DNA of 64,000 nucleotides from Xanthobacteraceae bacterium (GTDB lineage Bacteria > Pseudomonadota > Alphaproteobacteria > Rhizobiales > Xanthobacteraceae), in contig JAMLIK010000001.1 in the NCBI GenBank assembly GCA_023954195.1, forward strand, positions 1,476,628 to 1,540,627, in the 5' to 3' direction. Of this stretch, positions 42,171 through 50,188 are shown piece after piece; positions within the stretch are counted from its first letter, which is position 1; each line of letters begins with the position of its first letter. A model generated the notes under the pieces. That model was not told the DNA's origin, searched no databases, and saw only the letters and a program-made list of their open reading frames with translations. The position numbers were made by a program, and so were the translations under genes.

Positions 42171-45100
42171 ATGAGCAGTCCAGCCGCCGCGGCCGTTTCG
42201 CTCGATGACAAATACAGCCGCGACACCGGGCGCATCTACCTGACCGGAGTGCAGGCGCTGGTGCGTCTGCCGCTGATGCAGCGACGCCTGGATCGCGCGA
42301 GCGGACTGAACACGGCGGGCTTCATCTCCGGCTACCGCGGCTCGCCGCTGGGCACCTATGACCGCGAGCTGTGGTCCGCCAAGCACCACCTCGCGCAGGA
42401 TGACGTGGTCTTTCAGCCGGGATTGAACGAGGATCTCGCCGCCACCAGCGTCTGGGGAACGCAACAGATCGGCCTGTCGCCCGGCGCGACGCGGGACGGC
42501 GTGTTCGCGATCTGGTACGCCAAAAGTCCCGGCGTCGATCGTTCCGGCGACGCGCTCAAGCACGCCAATGCGGCCGGCACCGCGCTATTCGGCGGCGTGC
42601 TGGCGATCGCCGGCGACGACCACGCCTGCAAGTCGGCGAGCCTGCCGTCGCAATCCGACTACGCCTTGCTCGATGCGTCGATTCCCGTGCTGCACCCGGC
42701 CAATGTCGCGGAGGTCATGCGCTTCGGCTTGATCGGCTGGGCGATGTCGCGCGCGACCGGTCTCTGGGTCGGCATGAAGGCGCTGGCGGACACCATGGAT
42801 TCCGCCGCCGCCGTCGAACTCGCCGATGTCGTGCCGCAGATCGTGCAACCTCCGGGTCTGCCGACCGATGTCTCGATCCGCTGGCCGGATACGCCGCTCG
42901 AACAGGAGCGCCGGCTGTTCGACCTGCGGCTGCCGGCGGCGATCGCCTTCGGCCGCGCCAACGGCCTCAACCGCGCGATCGCCGATCCCGGCCCGCAACG
43001 CCGCCGGCTGACGATCCTCGCCATCGGCAAGTCGCGGCTCGACGTAACGCAGGCGCTGGTGATGCTCGGCCTCGACATCGAGCGGCTCGCGGCGCTGGGC
43101 ATCGGTTTCTGCGCCATCGGCATGCCATGGCCGCTCGATCCCGATTTCGTGCGCGAGCACTGCGCCGATGCGGAGGAGGTTTTGATCGTCGAGGAGAAGC
43201 GGCCGCTGGTGGAAGACCAGGCGGCGCGCGTTCTGCTCACCGGCGATTGCGTTCGCAAGCCGCGACTGGTCGGCAAGATCGACCAGCACGGCCAACCGCT
43301 GCTGTCGCCGCGCGCGGCGTTTTCCGCCGATCATCTTGCGCGCGTCATCGCCGCACGTCTGGCGGGACTGGGATTCGGCGACCGGTTGCCGCCGCGCTTT
43401 CTTTCCGACGACGCAAGCGGACAAGCCGTCGAGCCGGCGCTGGCGAAACGCCTGCCCTACTTCTGCTCGGGCTGTCCGCACAATCGTTCGACGCGGGTGC
43501 CGGAGGGAAGCCGCGCGCTGGCCGGCATCGGCTGTCACTACATGGCGCAATGGATGGATCGCGACACCACGACCTTCACCCAGATGGGCGCGGAAGGTTC
43601 GAGCTGGATCGGGCAAGCGCCGTTCACCAGCACCCGGCACGTTTTCGTCAATCTGGGCGACGGCACCTATGCCCATTCCGGCCTGCTGGCGATCCGGGCC
43701 GCGATCGCCGCCGGCGTCACCATCACCTATAAGCTGCTCTATAACGACGCCGTGGCGATGACCGGCGGCCAGGCCGCCGAGGGCGGCTTCACCGTCGCGC
43801 AGATCGCGCGGCAACTCGCGGCCGAGGGCGTGCGCGATATCCGCATCGTCGCCGAGCAGCCGGAGCGCCATCGCGGCGGAACGCTGCCGCCCGGCGTCAC
43901 CGTCGCGCCGCGCGACCGTCTCGAAGCGGTGCAGCGCGCGCTGCGCGAGACCTCCGGGGTCTCGGTGCTGATTTACGATCAGGTCTGCGCGGCCGAGAAG
44001 CGCCGCCGCCGCAAACGCGGCCAGATGCCCGATGCCGGCAAGCGTATCGTCATCAATGAAGCCGTCTGCGAGGGCTGCGGCGATTGCGGCAGGAAATCGA
44101 ACTGCGTCTCCGTGATACCGCTCGAAACCGAGTTCGGCCGCAAGCGGCAGATCGATCAGACCACTTGCAATCAGGACGCCACCTGCGTCGAGGGCTTTTG
44201 CCCGAGCTTCGTGACCATCGAGGGCGGCGTCGCGCGGAAGCCGCAATCCGACACGATCGCGCCGCCCACGGTATCGGCGCCGCCGCTGGATTTGTCCCGC
44301 CCCGCGAATCTGGTCGCGGGCGGCATCGGCGGCACCGGCATCGTCACCGTCGGCGCCATTCTGGGGATGGCGGCGCATCTCGACGGCCGCGGCGTTTCGG
44401 TGATGGACCAGATCGGCCTCGCGCAGAAAGGCGGCGAAGTCACCACCCACGTTCGCATTGCCGCGAGCCCGGCCGACATCGGCCCGGTGCGGCTCGCGCC
44501 GGGCGAGGCCGATACGTTGATCGGATGCGACCTCGCGGTGGCGGCGACCCCCGAGGTGCTGGGATTGCTGGCGCCGGACGCGGTCGCGGTGGTCAACGAT
44601 CATGTGGTGATGACCGGCGACTTCACCGCCAATCCGGACCTCGTGTTTCCCGGCGCGGCGATGAAGCGCCGCATCGAAGCGCGCGCCGAGACATCGTTCG
44701 CCGACCTGTCGGCGCTGGCGACGGCGTTGCTCGGCGACGCCGTCGGCGCCAACATGATGGCGCTCGGCGTCGCCTGGCAGAAAGGCCGCGTGCCGCTGAC
44801 GGAAGCCTCCATCCTGCAAGCCATCGAATTGAACGGCGCGGCCGTCGCCATGAACAAGCGCGCCTTCGCGTGGGGGCGGGCGCTGGCGTCCGATCCCGAC
44901 GACGTCGTCGGCCGACTGTCCGGTTCGAGCCCGAATCCGCCGGCGACGACGCTGGCCGATATCGTCGAGATCCGTGCCGCCGAACTGACCCGCTATCAGA
45001 ACGAACGGCTTGCGCGCCGTTTCCGCGCGCTGGTTTCCGAGGTCGCGCGCGCCGAAAACGCCATCCGTCCCGGCGCGACGGAGCTTAGCGTGACGGTCGC

Positions 45101-45608
45101 GCGCGGCTTTCACAAACTGCTCGCATACAAGGACGAGTACGAGGTCGCGCGCCTGCACGTCGAAACCGCCTTCCTGGCGCGGTTGCGCGAGCGGTTCGAC
45201 GGCGGCGCCCTCGCCTTCCATCTGGCCCCGCCGCTGCTGGCGCGCCGCGATCCGGCCACCGGCCATCCGCGCAAGATGCGGTTCGGCCCGTGGGTGGTGC
45301 CGGTTTTCAAACTGCTGGCCAAGCTGAAATTCCTGCGCGGAAGCTGGGCCGATCCGTTCGGCTACACTTTGGAACGGCAATCCGAGCGCCGCATGATCGC
45401 GCAATACGAAACGTTGCTGCGCACGCGCATCGTGCCGGACCTTAACGCGACAAACCATGCGCTGGCGGTGGAGATCGCAACCTTGCCGCTGACCATTCGC
45501 GGCTTCGGGCACGTCAAGACGGCGGCCGAGGCGGATGCGCTGAAGCGGCAGACCGCATTGCTCCTGCGCTGGCCGGATGCCGGGATCGCCGATCAGGCGG
45601 CCGAATAG
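42171..45608 (+). CDS. Indolepyruvate ferredoxin oxidoreductase, fused subunits
   Basis: The 1145-residue protein oxidatively decarboxylates aryl 2-oxoacids to aryl-acyl-CoA with ferredoxin as acceptor. It has the pyrimidine-domain start GRIYLTGVQALVRLPLMQRR and GFISGYRGSPLGTYD. The TPP-binding half has PYFCSGCPHNRSTRVPEGSR and GCHYMAQWMDR. An iron-sulfur motif follows (VCEGCGDCGRKSNCVSV), and the gamma-type domain begins GGIGGTGIVTVGAILGMAAH. The order is the usual proteobacterial IorA-IorB fusion. It lies 7 bases after the acyl-CoA dehydrogenase, so the two are co-transcribed and probably serve amino-acid-derived acids. Confidence 0.93.
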   Translation: MSSPAAAAVSLDDKYSRDTGRIYLTGVQALVRLPLMQRRLDRASGLNTAGFISGYRGSPLGTYDRELWSAKHHLAQDDVVFQPGLNEDLAATSVWGTQQIGLSPGATRDGVFAIWYAKSPGVDRSGDALKHANAAGTALFGGVLAIAGDDHACKSASLPSQSDYALLDASIPVLHPANVAEVMRFGLIGWAMSRATGLWVGMKALADTMDSAAAVELADVVPQIVQPPGLPTDVSIRWPDTPLEQERRLFDLRLPAAIAFGRANGLNRAIADPGPQRRRLTILAIGKSRLDVTQALVMLGLDIERLAALGIGFCAIGMPWPLDPDFVREHCADAEEVLIVEEKRPLVEDQAARVLLTGDCVRKPRLVGKIDQHGQPLLSPRAAFSADHLARVIAARLAGLGFGDRLPPRFLSDDASGQAVEPALAKRLPYFCSGCPHNRSTRVPEGSRALAGIGCHYMAQWMDRDTTTFTQMGAEGSSWIGQAPFTSTRHVFVNLGDGTYAHSGLLAIRAAIAAGVTITYKLLYNDAVAMTGGQAAEGGFTVAQIARQLAAEGVRDIRIVAEQPERHRGGTLPPGVTVAPRDRLEAVQRALRETSGVSVLIYDQVCAAEKRRRRKRGQMPDAGKRIVINEAVCEGCGDCGRKSNCVSVIPLETEFGRKRQIDQTTCNQDATCVEGFCPSFVTIEGGVARKPQSDTIAPPTVSAPPLDLSRPANLVAGGIGGTGIVTVGAILGMAAHLDGRGVSVMDQIGLAQKGGEVTTHVRIAASPADIGPVRLAPGEADTLIGCDLAVAATPEVLGLLAPDAVAVVNDHVVMTGDFTANPDLVFPGAAMKRRIEARAETSFADLSALATALLGDAVGANMMALGVAWQKGRVPLTEASILQAIELNGAAVAMNKRAFAWGRALASDPDDVVGRLSGSSPNPPATTLADIVEIRAAELTRYQNERLARRFRALVSEVARAENAIRPGATELSVTVARGFHKLLAYKDEYEVARLHVETAFLARLRERFDGGALAFHLAPPLLARRDPATGHPRKMRFGPWVVPVFKLLAKLKFLRGSWADPFGYTLERQSERRMIAQYETLLRTRIVPDLNATNHALAVEIATLPLTIRGFGHVKTAAEADALKRQTALLLRWPDAGIADQAAE

Positions 45609-45630
45609 CGCACCGATTGACGAAGTGAAA

Positions 45631-46281
45631 TCACGTCCGCCGCGCGCCGAAGGCGATCCGCGCGAAGTCGGCCGCGATGCGGTCGATCGGGATCCGTCCC
45701 GGACGATACCATTCGCCGGCCCAGTTCACCGCGCCCAGCAGCATCAGGCGCGCCGCGTCGGGCGACACGTCGGCGGGGATATAGCCGGCCCGCGCGGCAT
45801 CCTGCATCAATTGCTGCCAGATATCCTCGTAGCGCCGCCGCTCGACGCGGCAGGTCTTGCGCATTTCCGGCGGCAGGAACGCGAAAGCCCGGATCGACGC
45901 CGAGGTGTAATCGCTGTGCTCCAGCGACGACAGCAGATGGGCCTTGATCGCGGCTTGCAGGCGATCGCGCGGCGTCGCCTTTTTCGGCAGCGCCTCCAGC
46001 GCCGCCGTGACCGCCTTGCCGACCACCAGCACGCCCTCGTTGATGACGCGCTCGACGATCGCGTCCTTCGACGGGAAATGATGATAGATGCTGCCGGCCT
46101 TGATGCCGACACGCTCGGCGATGGCGCGCGTCGTCGTCGCCTCGTAGCCGCGATGACGCAGCAGCCATGCCGCCGCATTGAGGATTTGCCGGGCGCCGCC
46201 GTTCGGGTCCGGCGCTTTCTCCTTGGCGGGCGCTTTCGTGCGCCGCGCCGCCGCCGGATTGATCGTCGTCTCCCCTGCCAT
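45631..46281 (-). CDS. TetR/AcrR family regulator
   Basis: The 216-residue protein has an N-terminal HTH (ARQILNAAAWLLRHRGYEAT, TTRAIAERVGIKAGSIYHHF). A helical ligand domain follows that ends NWAGEWYRPGRIPIDRIAADF, common in acyl-CoA-responsive TetR members. It is last in an operon with an acyl-CoA synthetase and a MaoC protein, and its ATG overlaps the MaoC stop. It is the likely binder of the CCTAAC palindromes at 48443 and 40904. Confidence 0.88.
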   Translation of the reverse strand: MAGETTINPAAARRTKAPAKEKAPDPNGGARQILNAAAWLLRHRGYEATTTRAIAERVGIKAGSIYHHFPSKDAIVERVINEGVLVVGKAVTAALEALPKKATPRDRLQAAIKAHLLSSLEHSDYTSASIRAFAFLPPEMRKTCRVERRRYEDIWQQLMQDAARAGYIPADVSPDAARLMLLGAVNWAGEWYRPGRIPIDRIAADFARIAFGARRT

Positions 46282-46748
46282 CAGATCACGCCCCACTTCG
46301 CATTCTCGTGCGGCGTCTTGCGCATCAGGAGGCGCGCGCGACCTTGCTGGAGCGGCTTGCGGGTTTCATCGACCAGCGTGATATCCAGCCCGAGCAGGCC
46401 ATGCGCCGGATTGCTGACGTTTCGCGTTTCAACCACCTCGATCAAGGCGCGGATCGTGCTGCCCGGCCGCATCGGGGCCTTGAAGTCCCAGGTCACGCCG
46501 AGCAGCGCCACCACGGTGCCGTCGATCAGGTCGAGGCGGGAGGCCAGCCCGAACGCGATGCCGATCCCCATCGGGCCGTGGGCGATACGGCCGCCGAAGC
46601 CGGTGGCGGCCGCGAACACCTCGTCGGTGTGAACGGGGTTATAGTCCCCGGTCAGCCCCGCGAAAGTGCCGATGTCGGCCTCGGTAATGGTCCGCGACGG
46701 CGTCTCGAAACGCTGACCGAGCGTAAACTCATCGAACAGGCGTCCCAT
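46281..46748 (-). CDS. MaoC-family dehydratase
   Basis: The 155-residue hot-dog protein has the R-hydratase core: TFAGLTGDYNPVHTDEVFAA (Asp/His) and GGRIAHGPMGIGIAFGLAS. It reversibly hydrates enoyl-CoA. The start at 46748 (MGRLFDEFTLGQRF) fits family length; the longer frame to 46814 has an Arg-rich extension without similarity. It is translationally coupled to the TetR gene. Confidence 0.87.
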   Translation of the reverse strand: MGRLFDEFTLGQRFETPSRTITEADIGTFAGLTGDYNPVHTDEVFAAATGFGGRIAHGPMGIGIAFGLASRLDLIDGTVVALLGVTWDFKAPMRPGSTIRALIEVVETRNVSNPAHGLLGLDITLVDETRKPLQQGRARLLMRKTPHENAKWGVI

Positions 46749-46800
46749 CACATCCGTCCTCGATCCGGTGATCGTGTCTCGCCATCGCCCGCGTCGCGGG

Positions 46801-48429
46801 TCATGACGTTGCATCCTTGGCCTCGTCGCGCAGATCCTTACGGCGGATTTTCCCGGTCACCGTCATCGGCAGGGAGTCGCGGATCTCGATCTGGCGCGGA
46901 TATTCGTGGGCCGACAGCTGCGCCTTGACGAATTGCTGCATATCCTCGCGCAGCGCGGCGTCCACCGTCGTCCCGGCGCGGGGCACGACGAAAGCCTTCA
47001 CCACCTCGCCGCGAAGGCTGTCCGGCACACCGACCACCGCGACCAGCGCGACCGCGGGATGCCGCATCAGGCACTCCTCGATCTCGGTCGGGCCGATCCG
47101 GTAGCCACCGGAAATGATGATGTCGTCATCACGGCCGTGGAACCAGAAATAGCCGTCCTCATCGCGATGGCCGCTGTCGCCGGTGAGCAGCCAGCCATTG
47201 CGAAATTTCTCGCGCGTGGCGTCAGGCTTGTTCCAGTAGCGCAGGAAAAACACCGGATCGGGCGCCTTGACGGCGATGGTGCCGGTTGCGCCGGGCGTCA
47301 CCGGGCGGCCGTCCTCGTCCACCACCTCCACGGTGTGGCCGGGCATCGCCCGTCCCATCGATCCCGCTTTCAGCGGCATGATCGCGGCGCAATTGCCGAT
47401 CGTGAGATTGGCCTCGGTCTGACCGTAGAATTCGTTCATGGTGACGCCGAACACCTCGCGTCCCCAGCCGAGCATCTCCTCGCCCAGCCGCTCGCCGCCG
47501 CTGGCGATGGAGCGCACCGCGTAGCCGAAGCGCTCTCGCGGCCGCGCCACCTGGCGCATCATCTTCAGCGCCGTCGGCGGCATGAACGCATTGCGCACGC
47601 CGTGCCGCGCGATCAGCGCGAAGGCATCCTCGGGGTCGAATTTCTTCAGCCGCTTGGCGAGCACCGGGATGCCATGGAACAACGAGGGCAGCAGCACATC
47701 CATCAGCCCGCCCGCCCACGCCCAGTCGGCCGGCGTCCACATGCGGTCGCCGGGTTGCGGGAAGAAGTCGTGCGGAAATTCCACGCCCGGCAGATGCCCC
47801 AGCAAGGTGCGATGGGCATAGAGCACGCCCTTCGGATTGCCCGTGGTGCCGGAGGTATAGACGATGATGGCCGGGTCTTCCGCGGCGGTGGCGACGGCGG
47901 TGTGATCGGGCGACGCGGATTCGATCAGCGACGCCCATTCGAGGACCGAGCCATCGACGCGATCCTCGATGGCGATCAGCAGCGGATTCGTGGTCAATCG
48001 ATCGCGCAGCCGGATCAGCTTCTCGATGCCCTCGGTATCCGACACCACGACCTTGGCGCCGCTGTCATCGAGCCGGTAGGCCAGCGCGTCCGGCCCGAAC
48101 AGCGTGAACAGCGGCAGCGCGATCGCGCCGATCCGGTAGGCGGCGAGATGCGCGATCAAGGCTTCCGGACACTGCGGCAACAGAATCCCGATGCGGTCGC
48201 CGCGCGCGAGGCCGTGCGCCGTCAGCGCGTTGGCCAGCCGCCGCGAGCGATCCTGAAGCGCCTCGAAGGTCAAGGTGGCGACCGCGCCGTTCGCGCTTTC
48301 ATGGATCAAGGCCGTGCGCCCCGCGCCGACATGCCGGTCGCAGATCGCCTCGGCGATGTTGAACCGCTCCGGGATCGTCCAGGAAAAGGTCTCGCAGACA
48401 TCCCGGTATGTCCGTCCGGCGAGCGGCAT
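46801..48429 (-). CDS. Acyl-CoA synthetase (AMP-forming, medium-chain/acetyl-CoA-like)
   Basis: The 542-residue adenylate-forming enzyme activates a carboxylic acid to its CoA thioester. It shows IIVYTSGTTGNPKGVLYAHR (P-loop A3), NEFYGQTEANLT (A5), LLTGDSGHRDEDGYFWFHGR (A7-A8) and the C-terminal Lys in PMTVTGKIRRKDLR (A10). The split toward acetyl/medium-chain synthetases is seen from the VGVPDSLRGEVVKAFVV region. It heads the operon with MaoC and TetR. A palindrome lies 14 bases upstream of its start. Confidence 0.92.
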   Translation of the reverse strand: MPLAGRTYRDVCETFSWTIPERFNIAEAICDRHVGAGRTALIHESANGAVATLTFEALQDRSRRLANALTAHGLARGDRIGILLPQCPEALIAHLAAYRIGAIALPLFTLFGPDALAYRLDDSGAKVVVSDTEGIEKLIRLRDRLTTNPLLIAIEDRVDGSVLEWASLIESASPDHTAVATAAEDPAIIVYTSGTTGNPKGVLYAHRTLLGHLPGVEFPHDFFPQPGDRMWTPADWAWAGGLMDVLLPSLFHGIPVLAKRLKKFDPEDAFALIARHGVRNAFMPPTALKMMRQVARPRERFGYAVRSIASGGERLGEEMLGWGREVFGVTMNEFYGQTEANLTIGNCAAIMPLKAGSMGRAMPGHTVEVVDEDGRPVTPGATGTIAVKAPDPVFFLRYWNKPDATREKFRNGWLLTGDSGHRDEDGYFWFHGRDDDIIISGGYRIGPTEIEECLMRHPAVALVAVVGVPDSLRGEVVKAFVVPRAGTTVDAALREDMQQFVKAQLSAHEYPRQIEIRDSLPMTVTGKIRRKDLRDEAKDATS

Positions 48430-48442
48430 GGCGCTATATCTC

Positions 48443-48458
48443 CCTAACGATTGGTAGG
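48443..48458. promoter_or_regulatory. Operator candidate of the acyl-CoA synthetase/TetR operon
   Basis: CCTAACGATTGGTAGG is a 16-bp imperfect palindrome (12 symmetric positions). It sits just upstream of the synthetase ribosome-binding region and is related to the site at 40904. A TetR bound here would block its own operon. Confidence 0.6.
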
Positions 48459-48625
48459 AATACTCAACCGCGACCGCCGCGACAAGTCGGCAGGCGCGGC
48501 TTCGATTGCCTCATCGTCGCTATTCGCCGAACCGGTCGCGGATTGTCGCGCCCCACCCGCGCCGCTCATCGCGCGCCGTGCCCCGCACTGTTCCGCGCGG
48601 ACGGCCCAGCTGGCGGCTTGATTGC

Positions 48626-48654
48626 TTGACAGGCACGCGGACGGCTTCTTATAT
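48626..48654 (+). promoter_or_regulatory. Housekeeping promoter of tRNA-Met
   Basis: TTGACA (48626-48631), a 17-base spacer and TTATAT (48649-48654) make a near-consensus vegetative promoter. The tRNA begins 40 bases after the -10 box. Confidence 0.85.
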
Positions 48655-48694
48655 GCGCCGCACTCGCCTTGGGACTGCGCCGGGCGAGCGCTTT

Positions 48695-48771
48695 GGCGGG
48701 GTAGCTCAGCTGGTTAGAGCACGGGAATCATAATCCTGGGGTCGGGGGTTCGAGTCCCTCTCCCGCTACCA
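48695..48771 (+). tRNA. tRNA-Met (anticodon CAT), elongator type
   Basis: The 77 bases fold as a standard cloverleaf. The acceptor is GGCGGGG/TCCCGCT, the D-arm GCTC/GAGC, the anticodon stem CGGGA/TCCTG with loop ATCATAA (anticodon CAT), and the T-arm GGGGG-TTCGAGT-CCCTC, with encoded CCA. The G1-T72 wobble pair, in place of the C1-A72 mismatch of initiators, and the sequence overall fit elongator Met rather than fMet. Ile(CAU) is a less likely alternative. Confidence 0.95.
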
Positions 48772-48895
48772 AAGATTGCTGATTTCATTCGAAAATCCAC
48801 GGCCACGATTCGCCGGCGCGGCTCCGGCGCGCGGATCGGTGCCGAAACCACGCGGAATCGCCCCCCGTCGCGGGCGGCCGGAGATCAATCCCGAC

Positions 48896-49366
48896 TCATC
48901 CCGCCGGTCCGGCCGCGGCTTGCAGCCGGATCGTCGGCCAGACCACGCGCCGCCAGGCCGACAGGCCGGCTTCCCACGTGGTCACGCGGCCATCCTCAAC
49001 GACGAACCATTGCGGCGCGCCGGGTCGCGACCGCACCTGTTGGCGCAGGAATTCCAGATCCGCCGGCCATTGCGCCTGCGCCAGCAGATCGGTGAGACGC
49101 GACACGATCACCTCCCTGTAGGTGATGCTGGGAAAGACGCCGCTGCTTAAAAAGGCCGGCCGCTCATCCCTGCGCCAGGCGCGGCATGGCGCGCAATCCT
49201 CGGCCCCGACATAGACGACGGTGACCGCCCCACGCGGCTTCACCGCCGCGCGCCGCGTGTCCGCAAGCAGCAGGGAGCATCCGAGCAGGACGATCACGCC
49301 GGCCAGAACGTGGCGCATGGCGAGAGGACAGGCGATCCGCGACATGCGGCCAACATAGGCCGGCAT
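48896..49366 (-). CDS. Thioredoxin-fold exported protein
   Basis: The 156-residue protein has a hydrophobic signal (MRHVLAGVIVLLGCSLLLA). A short thioredoxin-like domain follows with CxxC in VVYVGAEDCAPCRAWRRDE (C58, C61) and a later WFVVEDGRVTTWEAG strand. The start could be 49366, 49345 or 49318; 49366 has an AGGGG upstream. It is divergent from the oxidase cluster and may assist disulfide or metal-centre handling in its assembly, which is inference from position. Confidence 0.65.
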   Translation of the reverse strand: MPAYVGRMSRIACPLAMRHVLAGVIVLLGCSLLLADTRRAAVKPRGAVTVVYVGAEDCAPCRAWRRDERPAFLSSGVFPSITYREVIVSRLTDLLAQAQWPADLEFLRQQVRSRPGAPQWFVVEDGRVTTWEAGLSAWRRVVWPTIRLQAAAGPAG

Positions 49367-49449
49367 GCCGCCCCTTCACTTACCCAAAGTCAAGGCCATG
49401 CCGCGCGAACGGGAGCAGGCTGCCCCCGCAAGACTGAAAGGGTTGCGCC

Positions 49450-49623
49450 ATGTCCCACACCGTCAAACCGTCCGAGCCGCCTTCCGCCGAAGAACCGATG
49501 CCGTTCATGCAGCGGGTGCTCGACGATCCGTTTCTGCTTCTGTTCATCGGCGTCACCATTCCCACCATCCTCTACCTTGTCTGGGGCGTGATGGAGATCG
49601 CCAACGTCCCGGTCGGCAAATAG
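49450..49623 (+). CDS. Small single-helix protein of the heme-copper oxidase cluster
   Basis: The 57-residue protein has a polar N terminus and one membrane helix (LLLFIGVTIPTILYLVWGVM). It lies 12 bases before subunit II. Size, topology and position recall the one-helix subunit IIa (CbaD) of ba3 oxidases. No similarity beyond this was recognised. Confidence 0.75.
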   Translation: MSHTVKPSEPPSAEEPMPFMQRVLDDPFLLLFIGVTIPTILYLVWGVMEIANVPVGK

Positions 49624-49635
49624 GAGCGCGATCCG

Positions 49636-50187
49636 ATGGCCATCTCCTCTCCCGAACGCCGCGTCTGGTGGAACGAACCGGTCGAGCGCCTCGAACTGAT
49701 CTGGATCGCCGTGGCGCTGCTGTGGGGCCTGTTCATGTTCTTCTTCATGATCGCCTGGCACTTCATCGGCGGTCAAAACCTGTCCAGCGAAGCCTATCGC
49801 GTGGTGCCGAGCGCCTACCAGGAAAAGGTCGACGCGTTCGCCGAGAAATACACGGTCGGTGACGAATCCGGCACGCCGATCGTGCGCCCGCCGGCCGGCG
49901 TCGACGTCTACCTGCTCGGGCGGCTGTGGCAGTGGTGGCCGGTGCTGCAACTAGAGAAGGGCCAGAGCTACCGTCTGCACCTGTCGTCGGTCGACTGGCA
50001 GCACGGCTTCTCGCTGCAACCCACCAACATCAACATCCAGGTTCATCCCGGCTACGAGCACATCATCACCCTGACGCCGACCGAGGCCGGCGAGTTCGGC
50101 ATCATCTGCAACGAATTCTGCGGCATCGGCCATCACACCATGACCGGCAAGATCATCGTCGTCGATAGCAAGGCGGAGGCCAAGTAA
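49636..50187 (+). CDS. Heme-copper oxidase subunit II with CuA site
   Basis: The 183-residue protein has one N-terminal membrane helix (LIWIAVALLWGLFMFFFMIA) and a cupredoxin domain. The full CuA ligand set is present: His123 in SVDWQHGFS and Cys158, Glu160, Cys162, His166 and Met169 in ICNEFCGIGHHTM. It is the size of ba3-type subunit II, with one helix. It takes electrons from a cytochrome c or cupredoxin and passes them to subunit I. Subunit I starts one base after its stop. Confidence 0.92.
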   Translation: MAISSPERRVWWNEPVERLELIWIAVALLWGLFMFFFMIAWHFIGGQNLSSEAYRVVPSAYQEKVDAFAEKYTVGDESGTPIVRPPAGVDVYLLGRLWQWWPVLQLEKGQSYRLHLSSVDWQHGFSLQPTNINIQVHPGYEHIITLTPTEAGEFGIICNEFCGIGHHTMTGKIIVVDSKAEAK

Positions 50188-50188
50188 C

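Noticed and set aside
42585-45512. 975-residue reverse open frame opposite the indolepyruvate oxidoreductase
   Set aside because: Same composition artefact; the forward protein is well conserved.
49380-49393. TTACCCAAAGTCAA as an FNR/DNR box before the reductase cluster
   Set aside because: Only about six of ten defining positions match TTGAT-N4-ATCAA, too weak to list as a site.
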